A stretch of DNA of 64,000 nucleotides, taken from Vreelandella sedimenti. Lineage in GTDB: Bacteria; Pseudomonadota; Gammaproteobacteria; Pseudomonadales; Halomonadaceae. A program made the position numbers and the translations under genes. Where the stretch lies: NCBI RefSeq assembly GCF_013416325.1, contig NZ_JACCGK010000004.1:62001-126000 (forward strand), read 5' to 3'. This document shows, in pieces, positions 22,063-31,823 of this stretch. The notes under the pieces are model-generated. The model searched no databases. It saw only the letters and a program-made list of their open reading frames with translations, and had not been told where the DNA came from. Each line of letters opens with the position of its first letter. Within the stretch, counting starts at the first letter, position 1.

Positions 22063-23232
22063 ATGAAAAAGGCTGTTGAACGCACAGCAAGGTGGGGACG
22101 TGCTCTTATCGTAACGGGCTCACTGCTGGGCTTGGGGTTAGGCGTGGCAGGCTGCTCAGAGAGCGATCGACCGCTGGAACCACCGGTACGCTTTGATGGC
22201 AATATTTTCGGCACCTTCTACCAGGTGACCATTATGGATCCGCTTACTCAGGGCGAGTCTCTTGAGTTGGAAGAGGGCTTTAAAGCAGAGCTTGAGAGTG
22301 TTGATCAGGCTATGTCCACCTATCGTGAAGATGCCGAACTGATTGCTTTTAACGAGGCTCCGCTGGAGGAGTGGCAGCCGCTCTCCAATGAGCTCATTGA
22401 GGTATTGGCGATTAGCCAATCCGTCGCTGAAGCCAGTCACGGCGCCTTTGATATTACCGTGGGCGACCTGGTCAATTTGTGGAGCTTCGGCCCCGGTGCG
22501 CGGCCAGAAGAGGTGCCCGCCGACGATGTTCTCGCCGAGCAGTTGGCCCAGGTAGGCTTTGACGCGTTAGAGGTCGATACTCAAAATATGCAGGCACGGC
22601 GTATCCGCGATGTGTTTGTCGACCTTTCTGGCGTGGCTAAAGGCCATGGAACTGACCGGGTAGCTGCTTACCTGGAGCAGCAGGGGCTTGAGCACTACTT
22701 AGTCAATATTGGTGGAGAACTGATCGCCCGCGGACTGCGTGATGAGGAAGAACAAACGCCCTGGCAGATTGGTATTGAGGTACCTGAAAATGGCCAGCAG
22801 CGTGCTCAGCATATTATCCCACTAGAGAGTATGTCGGTGGCCACCTCAGGTGATTACCGTAACTATTTTGAAGCAGATGGCCATCGCTTTTCCCACACCA
22901 TCGATCCGCGCACGGGTCGACCAGTGACCCACCAGCTTGCCTCGGTGTCGGTTTTTCATCCCTCCAATGCCTGGGCGGATGCCTGGGCGACGGCGCTACT
23001 GGTGGTTGGCGAAAAGGAGGCGATGCAACTGGCCATTGAGAATAACCTCAAAGTGCTTTTGCTCGTGCGTGATGGCGAGCAGTGGCTCAGCATTGCTAGC
23101 CCGGAATTTGTTAATTATTTTGGGGAAACACTGGTTAATGAGTTGGGCATTGAACAACGACGAACCCCAGCGACCAACAGCCCCGCCACAGACAGCCCAG
23201 CGCCCGCTGACCCATCAGTAATAGGTGAATAG
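22063..23232 (+). CDS. apbE: FAD:protein FMN transferase ApbE (lipoprotein)
   Basis: Periplasmic enzyme that attaches FMN to Thr or Ser of electron-transport proteins such as RnfG and NqrC. It has 389 residues with a lipoprotein signal ending in the lipobox VAGC (about residue 31). ApbE signatures include DVFVDLSGVAKGHGTD, LVNIGGELIARG, SHTIDPRTGRPV and ADAWATALLV. A Pro/Ala/Thr tail of about 25 residues follows the domain. It lies one base before glmU. Confidence 0.94.
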   Translation: MKKAVERTARWGRALIVTGSLLGLGLGVAGCSESDRPLEPPVRFDGNIFGTFYQVTIMDPLTQGESLELEEGFKAELESVDQAMSTYREDAELIAFNEAPLEEWQPLSNELIEVLAISQSVAEASHGAFDITVGDLVNLWSFGPGARPEEVPADDVLAEQLAQVGFDALEVDTQNMQARRIRDVFVDLSGVAKGHGTDRVAAYLEQQGLEHYLVNIGGELIARGLRDEEEQTPWQIGIEVPENGQQRAQHIIPLESMSVATSGDYRNYFEADGHRFSHTIDPRTGRPVTHQLASVSVFHPSNAWADAWATALLVVGEKEAMQLAIENNLKVLLLVRDGEQWLSIASPEFVNYFGETLVNELGIEQRRTPATNSPATDSPAPADPSVIGE

Positions 23233-23233
23233 T

Positions 23234-24604
23234 ATGCAAGAACTGGATATTGTCATTCTCGCCGCGGGTAAAGGCACGCGGATGCGTTCACAAATACCTA
23301 AAGTGCTTCACACCTTGGCGGGTAAGCCTATGGTGCAACACGTGCTGGATACCGCTTCAGGATTGCAGCCGGATCGCACCCATGTCGTGATTGGTCATGG
23401 CGCTGAACAGCTGCGTGAAGCGTTGGCAGAACATACTGTGCAGTTTGCCGTGCAGGCCGAGCAGAAGGGCACCGGACACGCGGTTGCGCAAGCGCTCGAG
23501 CAGTTAGGGAACGGCAAGGTGTTAGTCCTTTACGGTGATGTACCGTTGCTGCAACGGGAATCCCTGAGCGAGCTGTTGGCCTATGTAGATGAACAGCACA
23601 TGGGGCTGTTGACGGTAGCGCTAGCGGATCCCACGGGCTATGGACGAATTGTGCGCGACGACGCAGGCGAAGCAGTGGCGATCGTTGAGCAAAAAGATGC
23701 CAGCAGCGCCGAACTTGCGATCACCGAATGCAATACCGGCATTATGGCCATGACGAGTGCCCAGATTAAACGCTGGTTACCGCAGCTCTCCGCAGAAAAT
23801 GCCCAGGGTGAGTACTACCTGACCGATGTAATTGCCATGGCCGCAGAGGAAGGCATCAAGGTATGCACTGCCCAACCGGCCTCCGCCGTTGAAGTGGAAG
23901 GGGTTAATAATCGAGCGCAAATGGCCCGCTTGGAGCGCGTTTATCAACGCCAGTTGGCCGATAATTTAATGGCACAAGGAGTGGCTCTTGCCGACCCCGA
24001 ACGGCTCGATGTGCGCGGGCGTTTGACCTGCGGTCACGATGTGTTTATCGACGTGGGTTGTGTCTTTGAAGGCGAGGTTGAACTAGGCGAGGGCGTGCGC
24101 ATTGGCCCCTACTGCGTGATCAAAAACAGCACTATTGGTGCAGAGAGCGTGATAGAGACCCACAGCGTGATAGACGGTACCGTGGCAGCTGGCCTGAACC
24201 AGGTTGGCCCCTTTGCACGGCTACGCCCAGGGACGCGGTTGGCGGTAAAAGCCAAGGTGGGCAATTTCGTTGAAACCAAAAACGCCGATGTGGGTGAGGG
24301 CAGTAAGATTAATCACTTAAGCTACGTCGGTGATGCCCGATTGGGGCGTGACGTGAACGTGGGGGCTGGCACGATCACCTGTAACTACGACGGCGCTAAC
24401 AAGCACCACACCGACATTGGTGATAACGCCTTCATCGGTTCGAACACTGCCTTGGTCGCACCTGTTTCGGTAGGCAAAGGCGCTACCATAGGGGCTGGGT
24501 CTACGATTGCTAAAGATGTCACCGACTACGCGTTGGCCGTTACGCGAGGCCGTCAGCTAGAAAAAATTGATTGGCTGCGTCCCAGTAAAGTGACAAAGCC
24601 TTAG
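23234..24604 (+). CDS. glmU: Bifunctional N-acetylglucosamine-1-P uridyltransferase/glucosamine-1-P acetyltransferase
   Basis: Makes UDP-GlcNAc in two steps. It has 456 residues, equal to E. coli. The uridyltransferase motif LAAGKGTRMRSQIPKVLH is at the N-terminus, and the left-handed beta-helix acetyltransferase domain has hexapeptide repeats and ends DWLRPSK. The ATG at 23234 has AGGTGA six bases upstream and avoids overlap with apbE. A GTG at 23225 is possible but would place that ribosome site inside the coding region. Confidence 0.97.
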   Translation: MQELDIVILAAGKGTRMRSQIPKVLHTLAGKPMVQHVLDTASGLQPDRTHVVIGHGAEQLREALAEHTVQFAVQAEQKGTGHAVAQALEQLGNGKVLVLYGDVPLLQRESLSELLAYVDEQHMGLLTVALADPTGYGRIVRDDAGEAVAIVEQKDASSAELAITECNTGIMAMTSAQIKRWLPQLSAENAQGEYYLTDVIAMAAEEGIKVCTAQPASAVEVEGVNNRAQMARLERVYQRQLADNLMAQGVALADPERLDVRGRLTCGHDVFIDVGCVFEGEVELGEGVRIGPYCVIKNSTIGAESVIETHSVIDGTVAAGLNQVGPFARLRPGTRLAVKAKVGNFVETKNADVGEGSKINHLSYVGDARLGRDVNVGAGTITCNYDGANKHHTDIGDNAFIGSNTALVAPVSVGKGATIGAGSTIAKDVTDYALAVTRGRQLEKIDWLRPSKVTKP

Positions 24605-24793
24605 GGCTGGAAGGAAGCAATTATTAAAGAGGGCTCTTGAGTCAGTTCTTAAAACAGCACTTAATATCGTTTTTAAAATGGTGCTAAGAATCATTAAAAA
24701 GCCGTATTCATAATCATTAGTCGTCGTTTTACAGTTCTGCGGACTGGTTGAGTCGCTTTTGAAGCGCTCTGGTTCAAACCTAGGAGAATCACT

Positions 24794-26620
24794 ATGTGTG
24801 GCATTGTGGCCGCCGTTGCCCAGCGCAACGTCCAAGAAATTCTATTAGAAGGACTAAAACGCCTGGAATACCGCGGCTACGATTCAGCCGGTATGACGGT
24901 GTTCAACGACGGTGTATTAACCCGCCATCGTGCGCTTGGAAAAGTGGCGGCGCTTACCGCCCAATTGGATGCGGCCGCACTGCCGGGTTTTTCGGGTATC
25001 GCGCATACCCGCTGGGCAACCCACGGTAAACCCTCTGAGGCCAATGCGCACCCGCACCACAGTAGCGATCAGGTTGCCGTTGTGCATAACGGGATCATTG
25101 AGAACTACGAGGCTATAAAAGAGAGCCTCCAGCGCAGTGGCTATGCGTTTAGCTCAGAAACCGATACCGAAGTAATTGCTCACTTACTCTCCGAAAAGCT
25201 GGCTGATGGGCTCACCCTGTTTGATGCTACCCAGCAGATCGTTAACGGCTTAGGCGGCGCCTACGCCTTGGGGGTAATGAGCGTTAAAGAGCCTGGAGTC
25301 GTGGTTGGCGCACGCCAGGGTAGCCCGCTGGTGGTCGGTGTGGGGATTAATGAGGCCTTTTTAGCCTCTGACCCGCTGGCACTGCTGCCGGTTACCGATC
25401 GCTTTATTTACCTGGAAGAGGGCGATTTGGTTGAGCTGCGCGTTCAAGGGGCCATTCGCATAGTGGATCGCCACGGTAACGACGTCGAGCGCCCTATTCA
25501 TACCTTTGAGCACGGCGATGGCGCGGCCAGTAAGGGCGATTACCGCCACTATATGCTCAAAGAGATTTTCGAGCAGCCAACGGTGATTGAGGCGGCACTA
25601 GAGGGGCGGCTGAGCGCTCAAAGCGTGTTAATAGAGAGCTTTGGCCCCGATGCGCTGGCGCTTTTCCAGCGCACTCGCCACGTGCATATCATTGCCTGCG
25701 GCACCAGCTACCATGCGGGGCTGGTGGCGCGTTATTGGTTGGAGCGCTATGCGGGGGTGCCGGTGCAGGTCGAGGTGGCCTCTGAATATCGCTACCGCCA
25801 CCCGGTCGTGCCCGAAGGCACGCTGTTTGTCACCCTCTCCCAGTCCGGCGAAACCGCCGACACCCTGGCCGCGTTACGTTTTGCTAAAACCCTCAACTAT
25901 GTGGGCTCGCTGGCGATTTGTAACGTGCCCGGTAGTTCGCTGGTGCGTGAGTCAGACATTACCCTTATGACCCGCGCGGGCCCTGAAATTGGCGTGGCCT
26001 CCACCAAAGCCTTTACCACCCAGTTAGTGGCGTTAATGCTGCTGACGCTTTCGGTCAGTAAAGCCAAAAATCAGGTTGAGTATCCGGATATAATCGCTGC
26101 GCTGCGCACGTTGCCGGAGGTGTGTCAGCGGGTGCTGGCGTTGGATAGCCAGATCGAAATACTTTCCCAAGCGTTTGCAGAGAAACATCATGCACTCTTC
26201 TTGGGGCGCGGGGCTCACTATCCGATTGCCCTTGAAGGGGCGTTAAAGCTCAAAGAAATTTCCTATATTCATGCCGAGGCGTATCCAGCAGGGGAGTTAA
26301 AGCATGGCCCGCTGGCGCTGGTGGACAGCGAAATGCCAGTAATCTCGGTCGCCCCCAACGATGACCTGCTTGAAAAGCTAAAATCCAACCTTCAGGAAGT
26401 CCGTGCCCGCGGCGGTCAACTGTTTGTGTTCGCTGATGAAAGCGTGGGTATCGACGCCCAGGAAGATATACGTGTGCTGACCCTGCCACACGTGCACGAA
26501 GCGCTGGCGCCGCTACTGTATACCCTGCCGCTACAGCTATTGAGCTACCACGTGGCCGTACTCAAAGGCACCGATGTAGACCAGCCCCGTAACCTGGCTA
26601 AAAGCGTGACGGTGGAGTGA
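24794..26620 (+). CDS. glmS: Glutamine-fructose-6-phosphate aminotransferase (isomerizing)
   Basis: First enzyme of the hexosamine pathway, converting fructose-6-P and glutamine to glucosamine-6-P. It has 608 residues. C2 is the glutaminase nucleophile (MCGIVA), and the two SIS domains contain ACGTSYHAG and STKAFTTQ. The end LAKSVTVE is canonical. A 189-base leader separates it from glmU. No ribozyme or riboswitch structure could be recognised there. Confidence 0.97.
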   Translation: MCGIVAAVAQRNVQEILLEGLKRLEYRGYDSAGMTVFNDGVLTRHRALGKVAALTAQLDAAALPGFSGIAHTRWATHGKPSEANAHPHHSSDQVAVVHNGIIENYEAIKESLQRSGYAFSSETDTEVIAHLLSEKLADGLTLFDATQQIVNGLGGAYALGVMSVKEPGVVVGARQGSPLVVGVGINEAFLASDPLALLPVTDRFIYLEEGDLVELRVQGAIRIVDRHGNDVERPIHTFEHGDGAASKGDYRHYMLKEIFEQPTVIEAALEGRLSAQSVLIESFGPDALALFQRTRHVHIIACGTSYHAGLVARYWLERYAGVPVQVEVASEYRYRHPVVPEGTLFVTLSQSGETADTLAALRFAKTLNYVGSLAICNVPGSSLVRESDITLMTRAGPEIGVASTKAFTTQLVALMLLTLSVSKAKNQVEYPDIIAALRTLPEVCQRVLALDSQIEILSQAFAEKHHALFLGRGAHYPIALEGALKLKEISYIHAEAYPAGELKHGPLALVDSEMPVISVAPNDDLLEKLKSNLQEVRARGGQLFVFADESVGIDAQEDIRVLTLPHVHEALAPLLYTLPLQLLSYHVAVLKGTDVDQPRNLAKSVTVE

Positions 26621-26777
26621 TTTAGACCTCAGACTTTATATTTAGTTAAGCCAATAAAAACGCTTTACAAGATGCGGCAATAAGTCGCATCTTATGCGCA
26701 ACCGTTGCGTTGCAGCATGTCATTAGGGTGCTTATGATCGTGGCGGTCTTTTTCCCTTCTGATTGGATAATATCGCC

Positions 26778-28244
26778 ATGAAACCACCAAACGTCCACGT
26801 AACCCGGCATTATGCTAGCCGGGTCACTTGGTTGTTGCTCGCCTGCACGCTTTTTGTCTTTCCTTCTCTCTCTTATGCCGCCGCCGGGCCCCTAGATCTT
26901 ACTCTTTCGCTTGCCGGTATCTCTTCTGTCGTGATCTTCGTGCTCGCCTATGCGTTGGTGATGAGTGAAGAGCTACTGCATATGCGTAAGTCTAAGCCGG
27001 TGCTGGTTGCGGCAGGGCTTATCTGGGCGCTAGTGGCCTGGGTCTATGTACAAGCGGGGATGCCGGAAGAGGCGGAAACCGCCTTCCGTGAAACACTACT
27101 TGAATACGCTGAGCTATTGCTGTTTTTGCTGGTGGCAATGACCTATATCAATGCCATGGAAGAGCGTCGGGTATTTGATGCGCTACGTTCTTGGCTAGTG
27201 CGTAAAGGCTTCAGCTATCGCTCCTTGTTCTGGATTACCGGTGTCATGGCATTCGGTATTTCGGCGATCGCCAACAATATGACCACCGCCATGCTGATGT
27301 GCGCCGTGGTACTCAAAGTGGCCGAGGGAGATAATAAGTTTATCGGCCTTTGCTGTGTCAACGTAGTAGTGGCTTCCAACGCGGGCGGTGCCTTTAGCCC
27401 ATTTGGCGACATCACCACACTGATGGTGTGGCAGGCGGGCCAAGTGCCGTTTGAAGGATTCTTCGCGCTGCTGCTTCCCGCGGTGGTTAATTTCATGGTA
27501 CCTGCGGTTATCATGAATTTCTTCATCGTTAATCGCCAGCCAGCCTCGCTTAAAGAGAATGTTTGGCTCAAGCGCGGCGCGCGGCGAATTATCGTACTGT
27601 TTTTGATTACCGTGGCCATCTCGGTTCTGTGCCATTCTATCCTCTACTTACCGCCTGCCATGGGCATGATGTTTGGTTTAGGCCTACTGCAGTTCTTTGG
27701 TTACTACCTGCGCCGCAGCCTGCCGCGTTCGCTTGAACGCAAGCGTGAACGCTATTCCCGCCGGGGCGATTGGAAGAAGCTGGAGCAGCTGGGAAGCGTG
27801 GTACCCTTCGATATTTTCAGCCGTATCGCCCGTTCCGAGTGGGATACGCTGCTGTTCTTCTATGGGGTGGTGATGTGCGTGGGTGGCCTTGGCTTTATGG
27901 GCTATCTCAGCCTGCTTTCCGAAACGCTCTACGGCAGTTGGAACCCGGTGTGGGCGAACGTGGTGCTGGGGCTTATCTCGGCAGTCGTGGACAACATCCC
28001 GGTGATGTTCGCGGTACTTTCCATGGCCCCGGATATGACGGAGGGTAATTGGCTGTTGATTACCTTAACCGCAGGCGTGGGGGGTAGTTTGCTCTCTATG
28101 GGCTCTGCCGCGGGAGTCGCCCTTATGGGCCAGGCGCGAGGTATTTATACCTTTGCCGTACACCTTCGCTGGGTACCGGCAATATTGCTGGGCTATGCCG
28201 CCAGCATTGCGACGCATCTTTGGATCAATGCCGCTTTGTTCTAA
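26778..28244 (+). CDS. nhaD: Sodium/proton antiporter, NhaD type
   Basis: Inner-membrane antiporter of the ArsB/NhaD group that expels Na+ or Li+ for protons, a typical salt- and alkali-tolerance gene in Halomonas and Vibrio. It has about 488 residues with an N-terminal signal-like helix ending SYAAA and about twelve further helices. Conserved stretches include AIANNMTTAMLM, NAGGAFSPFGDITTLMVWQAG and SAVVDNIPVMFAVL, which match NhaD signatures. I chose the ATG at 26778. A TTG at 26763 is an alternative. The gene is monocistronic with a terminator at 28262. Confidence 0.88.
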   Translation: MKPPNVHVTRHYASRVTWLLLACTLFVFPSLSYAAAGPLDLTLSLAGISSVVIFVLAYALVMSEELLHMRKSKPVLVAAGLIWALVAWVYVQAGMPEEAETAFRETLLEYAELLLFLLVAMTYINAMEERRVFDALRSWLVRKGFSYRSLFWITGVMAFGISAIANNMTTAMLMCAVVLKVAEGDNKFIGLCCVNVVVASNAGGAFSPFGDITTLMVWQAGQVPFEGFFALLLPAVVNFMVPAVIMNFFIVNRQPASLKENVWLKRGARRIIVLFLITVAISVLCHSILYLPPAMGMMFGLGLLQFFGYYLRRSLPRSLERKRERYSRRGDWKKLEQLGSVVPFDIFSRIARSEWDTLLFFYGVVMCVGGLGFMGYLSLLSETLYGSWNPVWANVVLGLISAVVDNIPVMFAVLSMAPDMTEGNWLLITLTAGVGGSLLSMGSAAGVALMGQARGIYTFAVHLRWVPAILLGYAASIATHLWINAALF

Positions 28245-28261
28245 GGTGCGTTAAAACGTGA

Positions 28262-28298
28262 AACGCCCTTCATCGAGGAATCGGTGAAGGGCGTTGTT
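28262..28298 (+). terminator. Terminator-like hairpin after nhaD
   Basis: 11-bp perfect stem AACGCCCTTCA (28262-28272) with TGAAGGGCGTT (28285-28295), a 12-base loop, then GTTGTCT. The T-run is imperfect. It also lies beyond the stop of the opposing CBS gene and may serve both strands. Confidence 0.75.
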
Positions 28299-28354
28299 GT
28301 CTCTGGATTCAGGAATTAAAGGTGATTAACTTAAAGATGATCAGCGGCGACGTG

Positions 28355-28954
28355 TTACAGGTCATGGCCGGTAATGACTTGGCAAATATCAGCGAAGCTT
28401 TTTGCCATAGGCACCGGGTTGATCTCTTTCCCCACCGCACTCTGTATATCGCTGGCTGAGATAAGGCCGCGAATTCTAATGTGGTGGTCATCGTTTTGCT
28501 CAGTGATTAACAGGTGTTGATCAGTCACGGCTTCCATTGACAGCACCAGATCCTCAATTGTCAGTGATGCCAACTGGGCGATGGGCATGGCGCTAAGCTT
28601 GTGCCAAGGGGTCATGATCATTTCAGCGGTCACTTCTTCGCGGCTGAGATTACGCTGCTGCATGGCGATGTTGATACGCCGGGTGCCAATCACTTCTTTT
28701 GAGTTAATAATGCCGATGCAGTGCGCTTGGTGATCCATCACGAACAGTAGTCTTACGCCGCTATAACGCATCTTAAGGTGCGCCTCGTCGATGGGCGTGT
28801 CGGCATCAACGGATTGAGGCATGACTTGGGAAAAGTCAGTCAGTACCGTCATCGCTGGGCTAGTAGGCAGTAGCCGCTGCGCAGCTGGCTTGGCTAGCAG
28901 TGGTGCTGAGCCTAGTTGAATTAAGGGCTTAGGTGAAAATGTCACTTGGTTCAT
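28355..28954 (-). CDS. CBS-domain pair protein
   Basis: Cytoplasmic protein of 199 residues with two CBS domains (about 45-105 and 110-185), usually binding adenine nucleotides. The ATG at 28954 follows a strong GGAGG. The longer frame to 29026 has no ribosome site. Visible CBS-type pieces are SGVRLLFVMDHQAHCIGIINSKEV and IRGLISASDIQ, each shown here across its domain. No catalytic domain is attached, so it is probably a sensor or adaptor of unknown partner. It stands apart from the histidine-kinase operon by about 130 bases. Confidence 0.8.
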   Translation of the reverse strand: MNQVTFSPKPLIQLGSAPLLAKPAAQRLLPTSPAMTVLTDFSQVMPQSVDADTPIDEAHLKMRYSGVRLLFVMDHQAHCIGIINSKEVIGTRRINIAMQQRNLSREEVTAEMIMTPWHKLSAMPIAQLASLTIEDLVLSMEAVTDQHLLITEQNDDHHIRIRGLISASDIQSAVGKEINPVPMAKSFADICQVITGHDL

Positions 28955-29086
28955 CAGGGTACCTCCATGTGGAGAAAAGGGGAGAGCCGTGGGTATCTGG
29001 CTCGCCTTGCAACTCCACAGTTGCACGCAATTCTTATCGCAACCTTAAGAGACCCATAAAACTCAGCTTAGGAAGCAAAGAGAGTG

Positions 29087-30472
29087 TTACTCCTCTTTTA
29101 GTCGCTGTAAAACAATACGCACACGCAATCCCCCACTGGGAGCACTATCAAGCTGAAGGGTGCCGCCGTGGCGTTTGATCAGCCGCTCAACGATGGAAAG
29201 TCCTAATCCTGAACCAGCGCTGGGGCCTGCGCGTTGAAAACGCTCAATCACTTTTTTGCGTTCATTAATCGGTATCCCCGGCCCCTGGTCATCCACCGTC
29301 AATTGAAAGCAATGTGGCGTCGTCGCTAGGGTGATGCTGATGACACTTTGGTTAGGCGAGTGTTGGATGGCATTACCGACCAGATTCTGTACCAGGGTTT
29401 CAATGGCACCGGGCTCTTCTAATATCGACCAATCTGCCTGCTCATCTGCATTTAACAGTAGCTGCTGTTCGCGCTCGGCGGCCAGCGGCGAAAGCTTGGC
29501 CAGGGTCTCACGCACTTCACTAAGCAACTGGCTAGTGCGGTATTCAGGCTGCGACTCCTCTTCAGGCTCCAGGCGAGCCAGCGTTAAGAGTTGGGTAACC
29601 AAGCGCGTGGCCCGTGCAACGCCGCCACGAAGGTGATTGAGCGCCTCCTGACGATCTTCAATATTGTCGGCAGTCAGGGCATTTTGGGCGTGTAGATCAA
29701 GCACTGCTAAGGGTGTACGTAATTCATGGGCGGCATCGGCAATAAAGCGTTTTTCGCGCACGCGCATTATGCGGATTCGCTCTAACAGCCGGTTGAGTGC
29801 ACCGGCGATAGTATCTAGTTCCTGGGGCAGTGGGCTGAGGGTGAGAGGCTGTAAATTATGCGGATCACGATTGCGAATTTGCTCGGCCATGCGCGACAGC
29901 GGTACCAAGCCCCAGCCAATCGACCACCACAGCAGGGCGGTGAGTAGCGGCAGGCCAATCAGGTCAGGCAGTAGCGTGCGCAATGCTACCGCCCTGATCA
30001 GCTCCCCGCGAACGTCTTCGCGCTCGCTCACTACCACACGATTTGATGAGCCCGGCACCTCAAGGACATACACTCGCCAATCGTGCACCCCCACGGTAAG
30101 CGTTGAGTAGCCGATGGGCTGTTGAGCAAGGGGCGTTTCAGGAGCGCTCGCAGAGCGCAGCAGTAGGCGATCGTCTTCCCACAGTTGGAAGGCTAATTTG
30201 CTTTCGTAGCGGTGGCCCGCAAAGCGTTTGTCAGAGTCGCGAGCGCGCTGTAATGCGCTCTCTAAGCTGTTAATTAACACATTGCGATTGGTATCAGGCA
30301 GCGGCGCCTGTAACAAACCTTCTAGCAGACGTGCATTCTGGGCTAAGCTGGCATCGTACAGCTCTTCTATTTCATGGGCGGCATAACGGTAGCTGACAAA
30401 GCCGATTACCAGCATGCTTAGGCCAAATACCAGTAGCGATAGCCCCAGGGTACGTTGTCTAATTGAGGTCAT
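29087..30472 (-). CDS. Sensor histidine kinase (QseC/PmrB-like)
   Basis: Membrane kinase of 461 residues. The first helix is at about 10-30, a periplasmic domain of about 135 residues follows, and the second helix is at about 165-190. A HAMP-like linker leads to the H-box FIADAAHELRTPLAV (phospho-accepting H249). The ATPase domain has NLVGNAIQHSP (N-box), DDQGPGIP (G1) and GSGLGLSIVERL (G2). It overlaps the response-regulator gene by four bases (ATGA). As the last gene of the seven-gene operon it probably senses a periplasmic or membrane signal connected with that pathway. Confidence 0.93.
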   Translation of the reverse strand: MTSIRQRTLGLSLLVFGLSMLVIGFVSYRYAAHEIEELYDASLAQNARLLEGLLQAPLPDTNRNVLINSLESALQRARDSDKRFAGHRYESKLAFQLWEDDRLLLRSASAPETPLAQQPIGYSTLTVGVHDWRVYVLEVPGSSNRVVVSEREDVRGELIRAVALRTLLPDLIGLPLLTALLWWSIGWGLVPLSRMAEQIRNRDPHNLQPLTLSPLPQELDTIAGALNRLLERIRIMRVREKRFIADAAHELRTPLAVLDLHAQNALTADNIEDRQEALNHLRGGVARATRLVTQLLTLARLEPEEESQPEYRTSQLLSEVRETLAKLSPLAAEREQQLLLNADEQADWSILEEPGAIETLVQNLVGNAIQHSPNQSVISITLATTPHCFQLTVDDQGPGIPINERKKVIERFQRAGPSAGSGLGLSIVERLIKRHGGTLQLDSAPSGGLRVRIVLQRLKEE

Positions 30473-31146
30473 ACGTCATCCTTTGACGGCTTATCCATGA
30501 CATAGCCAATGCCACGCACCGTGCGAATGACCTCGGTGAACAGCTTGCGGCGTAAATGATGGATATGAACCTCAATGGCATTGCTCTCCACATCTTCATC
30601 CCAGCCGTAGACCAGCCGGGCTAAAGTATCACGGGTAAATACTCGGCCAGGGTGGCTCATAAACTCTTGCAACAGCGTGAGTTCGCGTCGCGATAAACTT
30701 ACATCTTGCCCCTGAAAGCTAACGGTTAAGGTATGGGGATCCAGACGAATGCCACGACAGCTCAATATACTGCTGACTTGGCCCTGGCTACGCCTTAGCA
30801 AGGCGCGTAGTCGGGCTTTCAGCTCCGCCACTTCGAAAGGTTTGGTTAAATAGTCATCGGCGCCCGCGTCTAGCCCCGCGATGCGGTCATCCACCGCATC
30901 GCGGGCAGTCAGTACCAGAATGGGCACCTGGCTGCCGTGTCGCCTGACAGCGTTCAATACCGTCATACCATCCATACGCGGCAGCCCCAGGTCGAGAATC
31001 ACTGCATCAAAGGGTTCTCCCTCTTTTAGCGCATTCAGCGCGGTAGCTCCGTCGCTCAGATGATCCACGGTGTAGTGCTCGGGCTTCAAGGCCAAGCGGA
31101 TACCCGAGGCTAGGCTTGGGTCATCCTCTACCAGCAAAATGCGCAT
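30469..31146 (-). CDS. OmpR-family response regulator (QseB/PmrA-like)
   Basis: Transcription factor of 225 residues. The receiver domain has the acidic pocket EDD (7-9), phosphorylation site D52 in VILDLGLP and the conserved lysine in YLTKPFEVAEL. The C-terminal winged helix has SNAIEVHIHHLRRKL and IRTVRGIGYVMD, which are characteristic of the QseB/PmrA subgroup. An AAGGAG site precedes the ATG. It lies 11 bases after the TPR gene. A PmrA-like direct repeat upstream of the operon (35452-35468) suggests autoregulation. Confidence 0.94.
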   Translation of the reverse strand: MRILLVEDDPSLASGIRLALKPEHYTVDHLSDGATALNALKEGEPFDAVILDLGLPRMDGMTVLNAVRRHGSQVPILVLTARDAVDDRIAGLDAGADDYLTKPFEVAELKARLRALLRRSQGQVSSILSCRGIRLDPHTLTVSFQGQDVSLSRRELTLLQEFMSHPGRVFTRDTLARLVYGWDEDVESNAIEVHIHHLRRKLFTEVIRTVRGIGYVMDKPSKDDV

Positions 31147-31157
31147 AGGGCTCCTTC

Positions 31158-31823
31158 CTATTGAAGTTCTGACATCAATTGACGGATGTCGTCACGGCGG
31201 CCACTGTCCGCCAGTTCGCGACCTAGCCGGGGCGCTGCCATCAAGGCGCGTTCCAGCGCTTGGCGTGCTTCTGCATCGCGACCCTGCTCATGTAAATAGT
31301 CGCCCCAGAAGTAGAGACTGTCGATCCCTTCGGGGTTAATCGCAAGGGCTCTTTGCAAATGCCACTCGGCTTTTTGTTCATCGCCAAAGCCGAGTGGCCA
31401 GCCGGGAACCTGATAATAGAGCGCGCCCAGACTGGTATAGGCCGAACCATCAAGCGCCAGTGGGTTCAATTCCAGCGCGGTTTCAAGCTCCTTTTTAGCC
31501 TGTTTTACCAGCCCCAGCGCGCCCAGCCCGCCGCTGGCACCTGCTTCTGTTGAGCGGATAATGCCGACCCAGATATGCAGCTCGGCGGCGTCCGGGTAGC
31601 GTTCGACAAGCTGTTCAGCTTGGTCACCCAAGCGGCTGAAGGCTGCCGCCTGTTCGCCTGGTGGCAGCGTATAGTTAATTTCCGCCCAACGCTGCTGTAA
31701 CTCGGCAAGCGATGCGGCGGCCGCCGCGCTGTCGCCCTCACTGGCGACCCCCTGAAGGCTTGCCAAGCCAATGACACTAGCCAGTAGCGTAGTACGCAGC
31801 GTTTTGAAAGCTGGCATGATCAT
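31158..31823 (-). CDS. Exported tetratricopeptide-repeat protein
   Basis: Protein of 221 residues with an N-terminal signal peptide (hydrophobic LLASVIGLASLQG, likely cleaved near VASEG), so periplasmic or outer-membrane facing. The mature part is helical with TPR-like repeats (about 60-200), for example AKKELETALELNPLALDGSAY and AEWHLQRALAINPEGIDSLYF. No catalytic motif was seen. Its start overlaps the SDR stop (ATGA), tying it to the biosynthetic genes. It may hold or traffic the product or assemble a complex in the envelope. Its function is unknown. Confidence 0.8.
   Translation of the reverse strand: MIMPAFKTLRTTLLASVIGLASLQGVASEGDSAAAAASLAELQQRWAEINYTLPPGEQAAAFSRLGDQAEQLVERYPDAAELHIWVGIIRSTEAGASGGLGALGLVKQAKKELETALELNPLALDGSAYTSLGALYYQVPGWPLGFGDEQKAEWHLQRALAINPEGIDSLYFWGDYLHEQGRDAEARQALERALMAAPRLGRELADSGRRDDIRQLMSELQ

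Noticed and set aside
28255..28270. parS-like sequence ACGTGAAAC after nhaD
   Set aside because: Only one half of the palindrome matches. The other half is TTAAAA, and the site overlaps a terminator stem.
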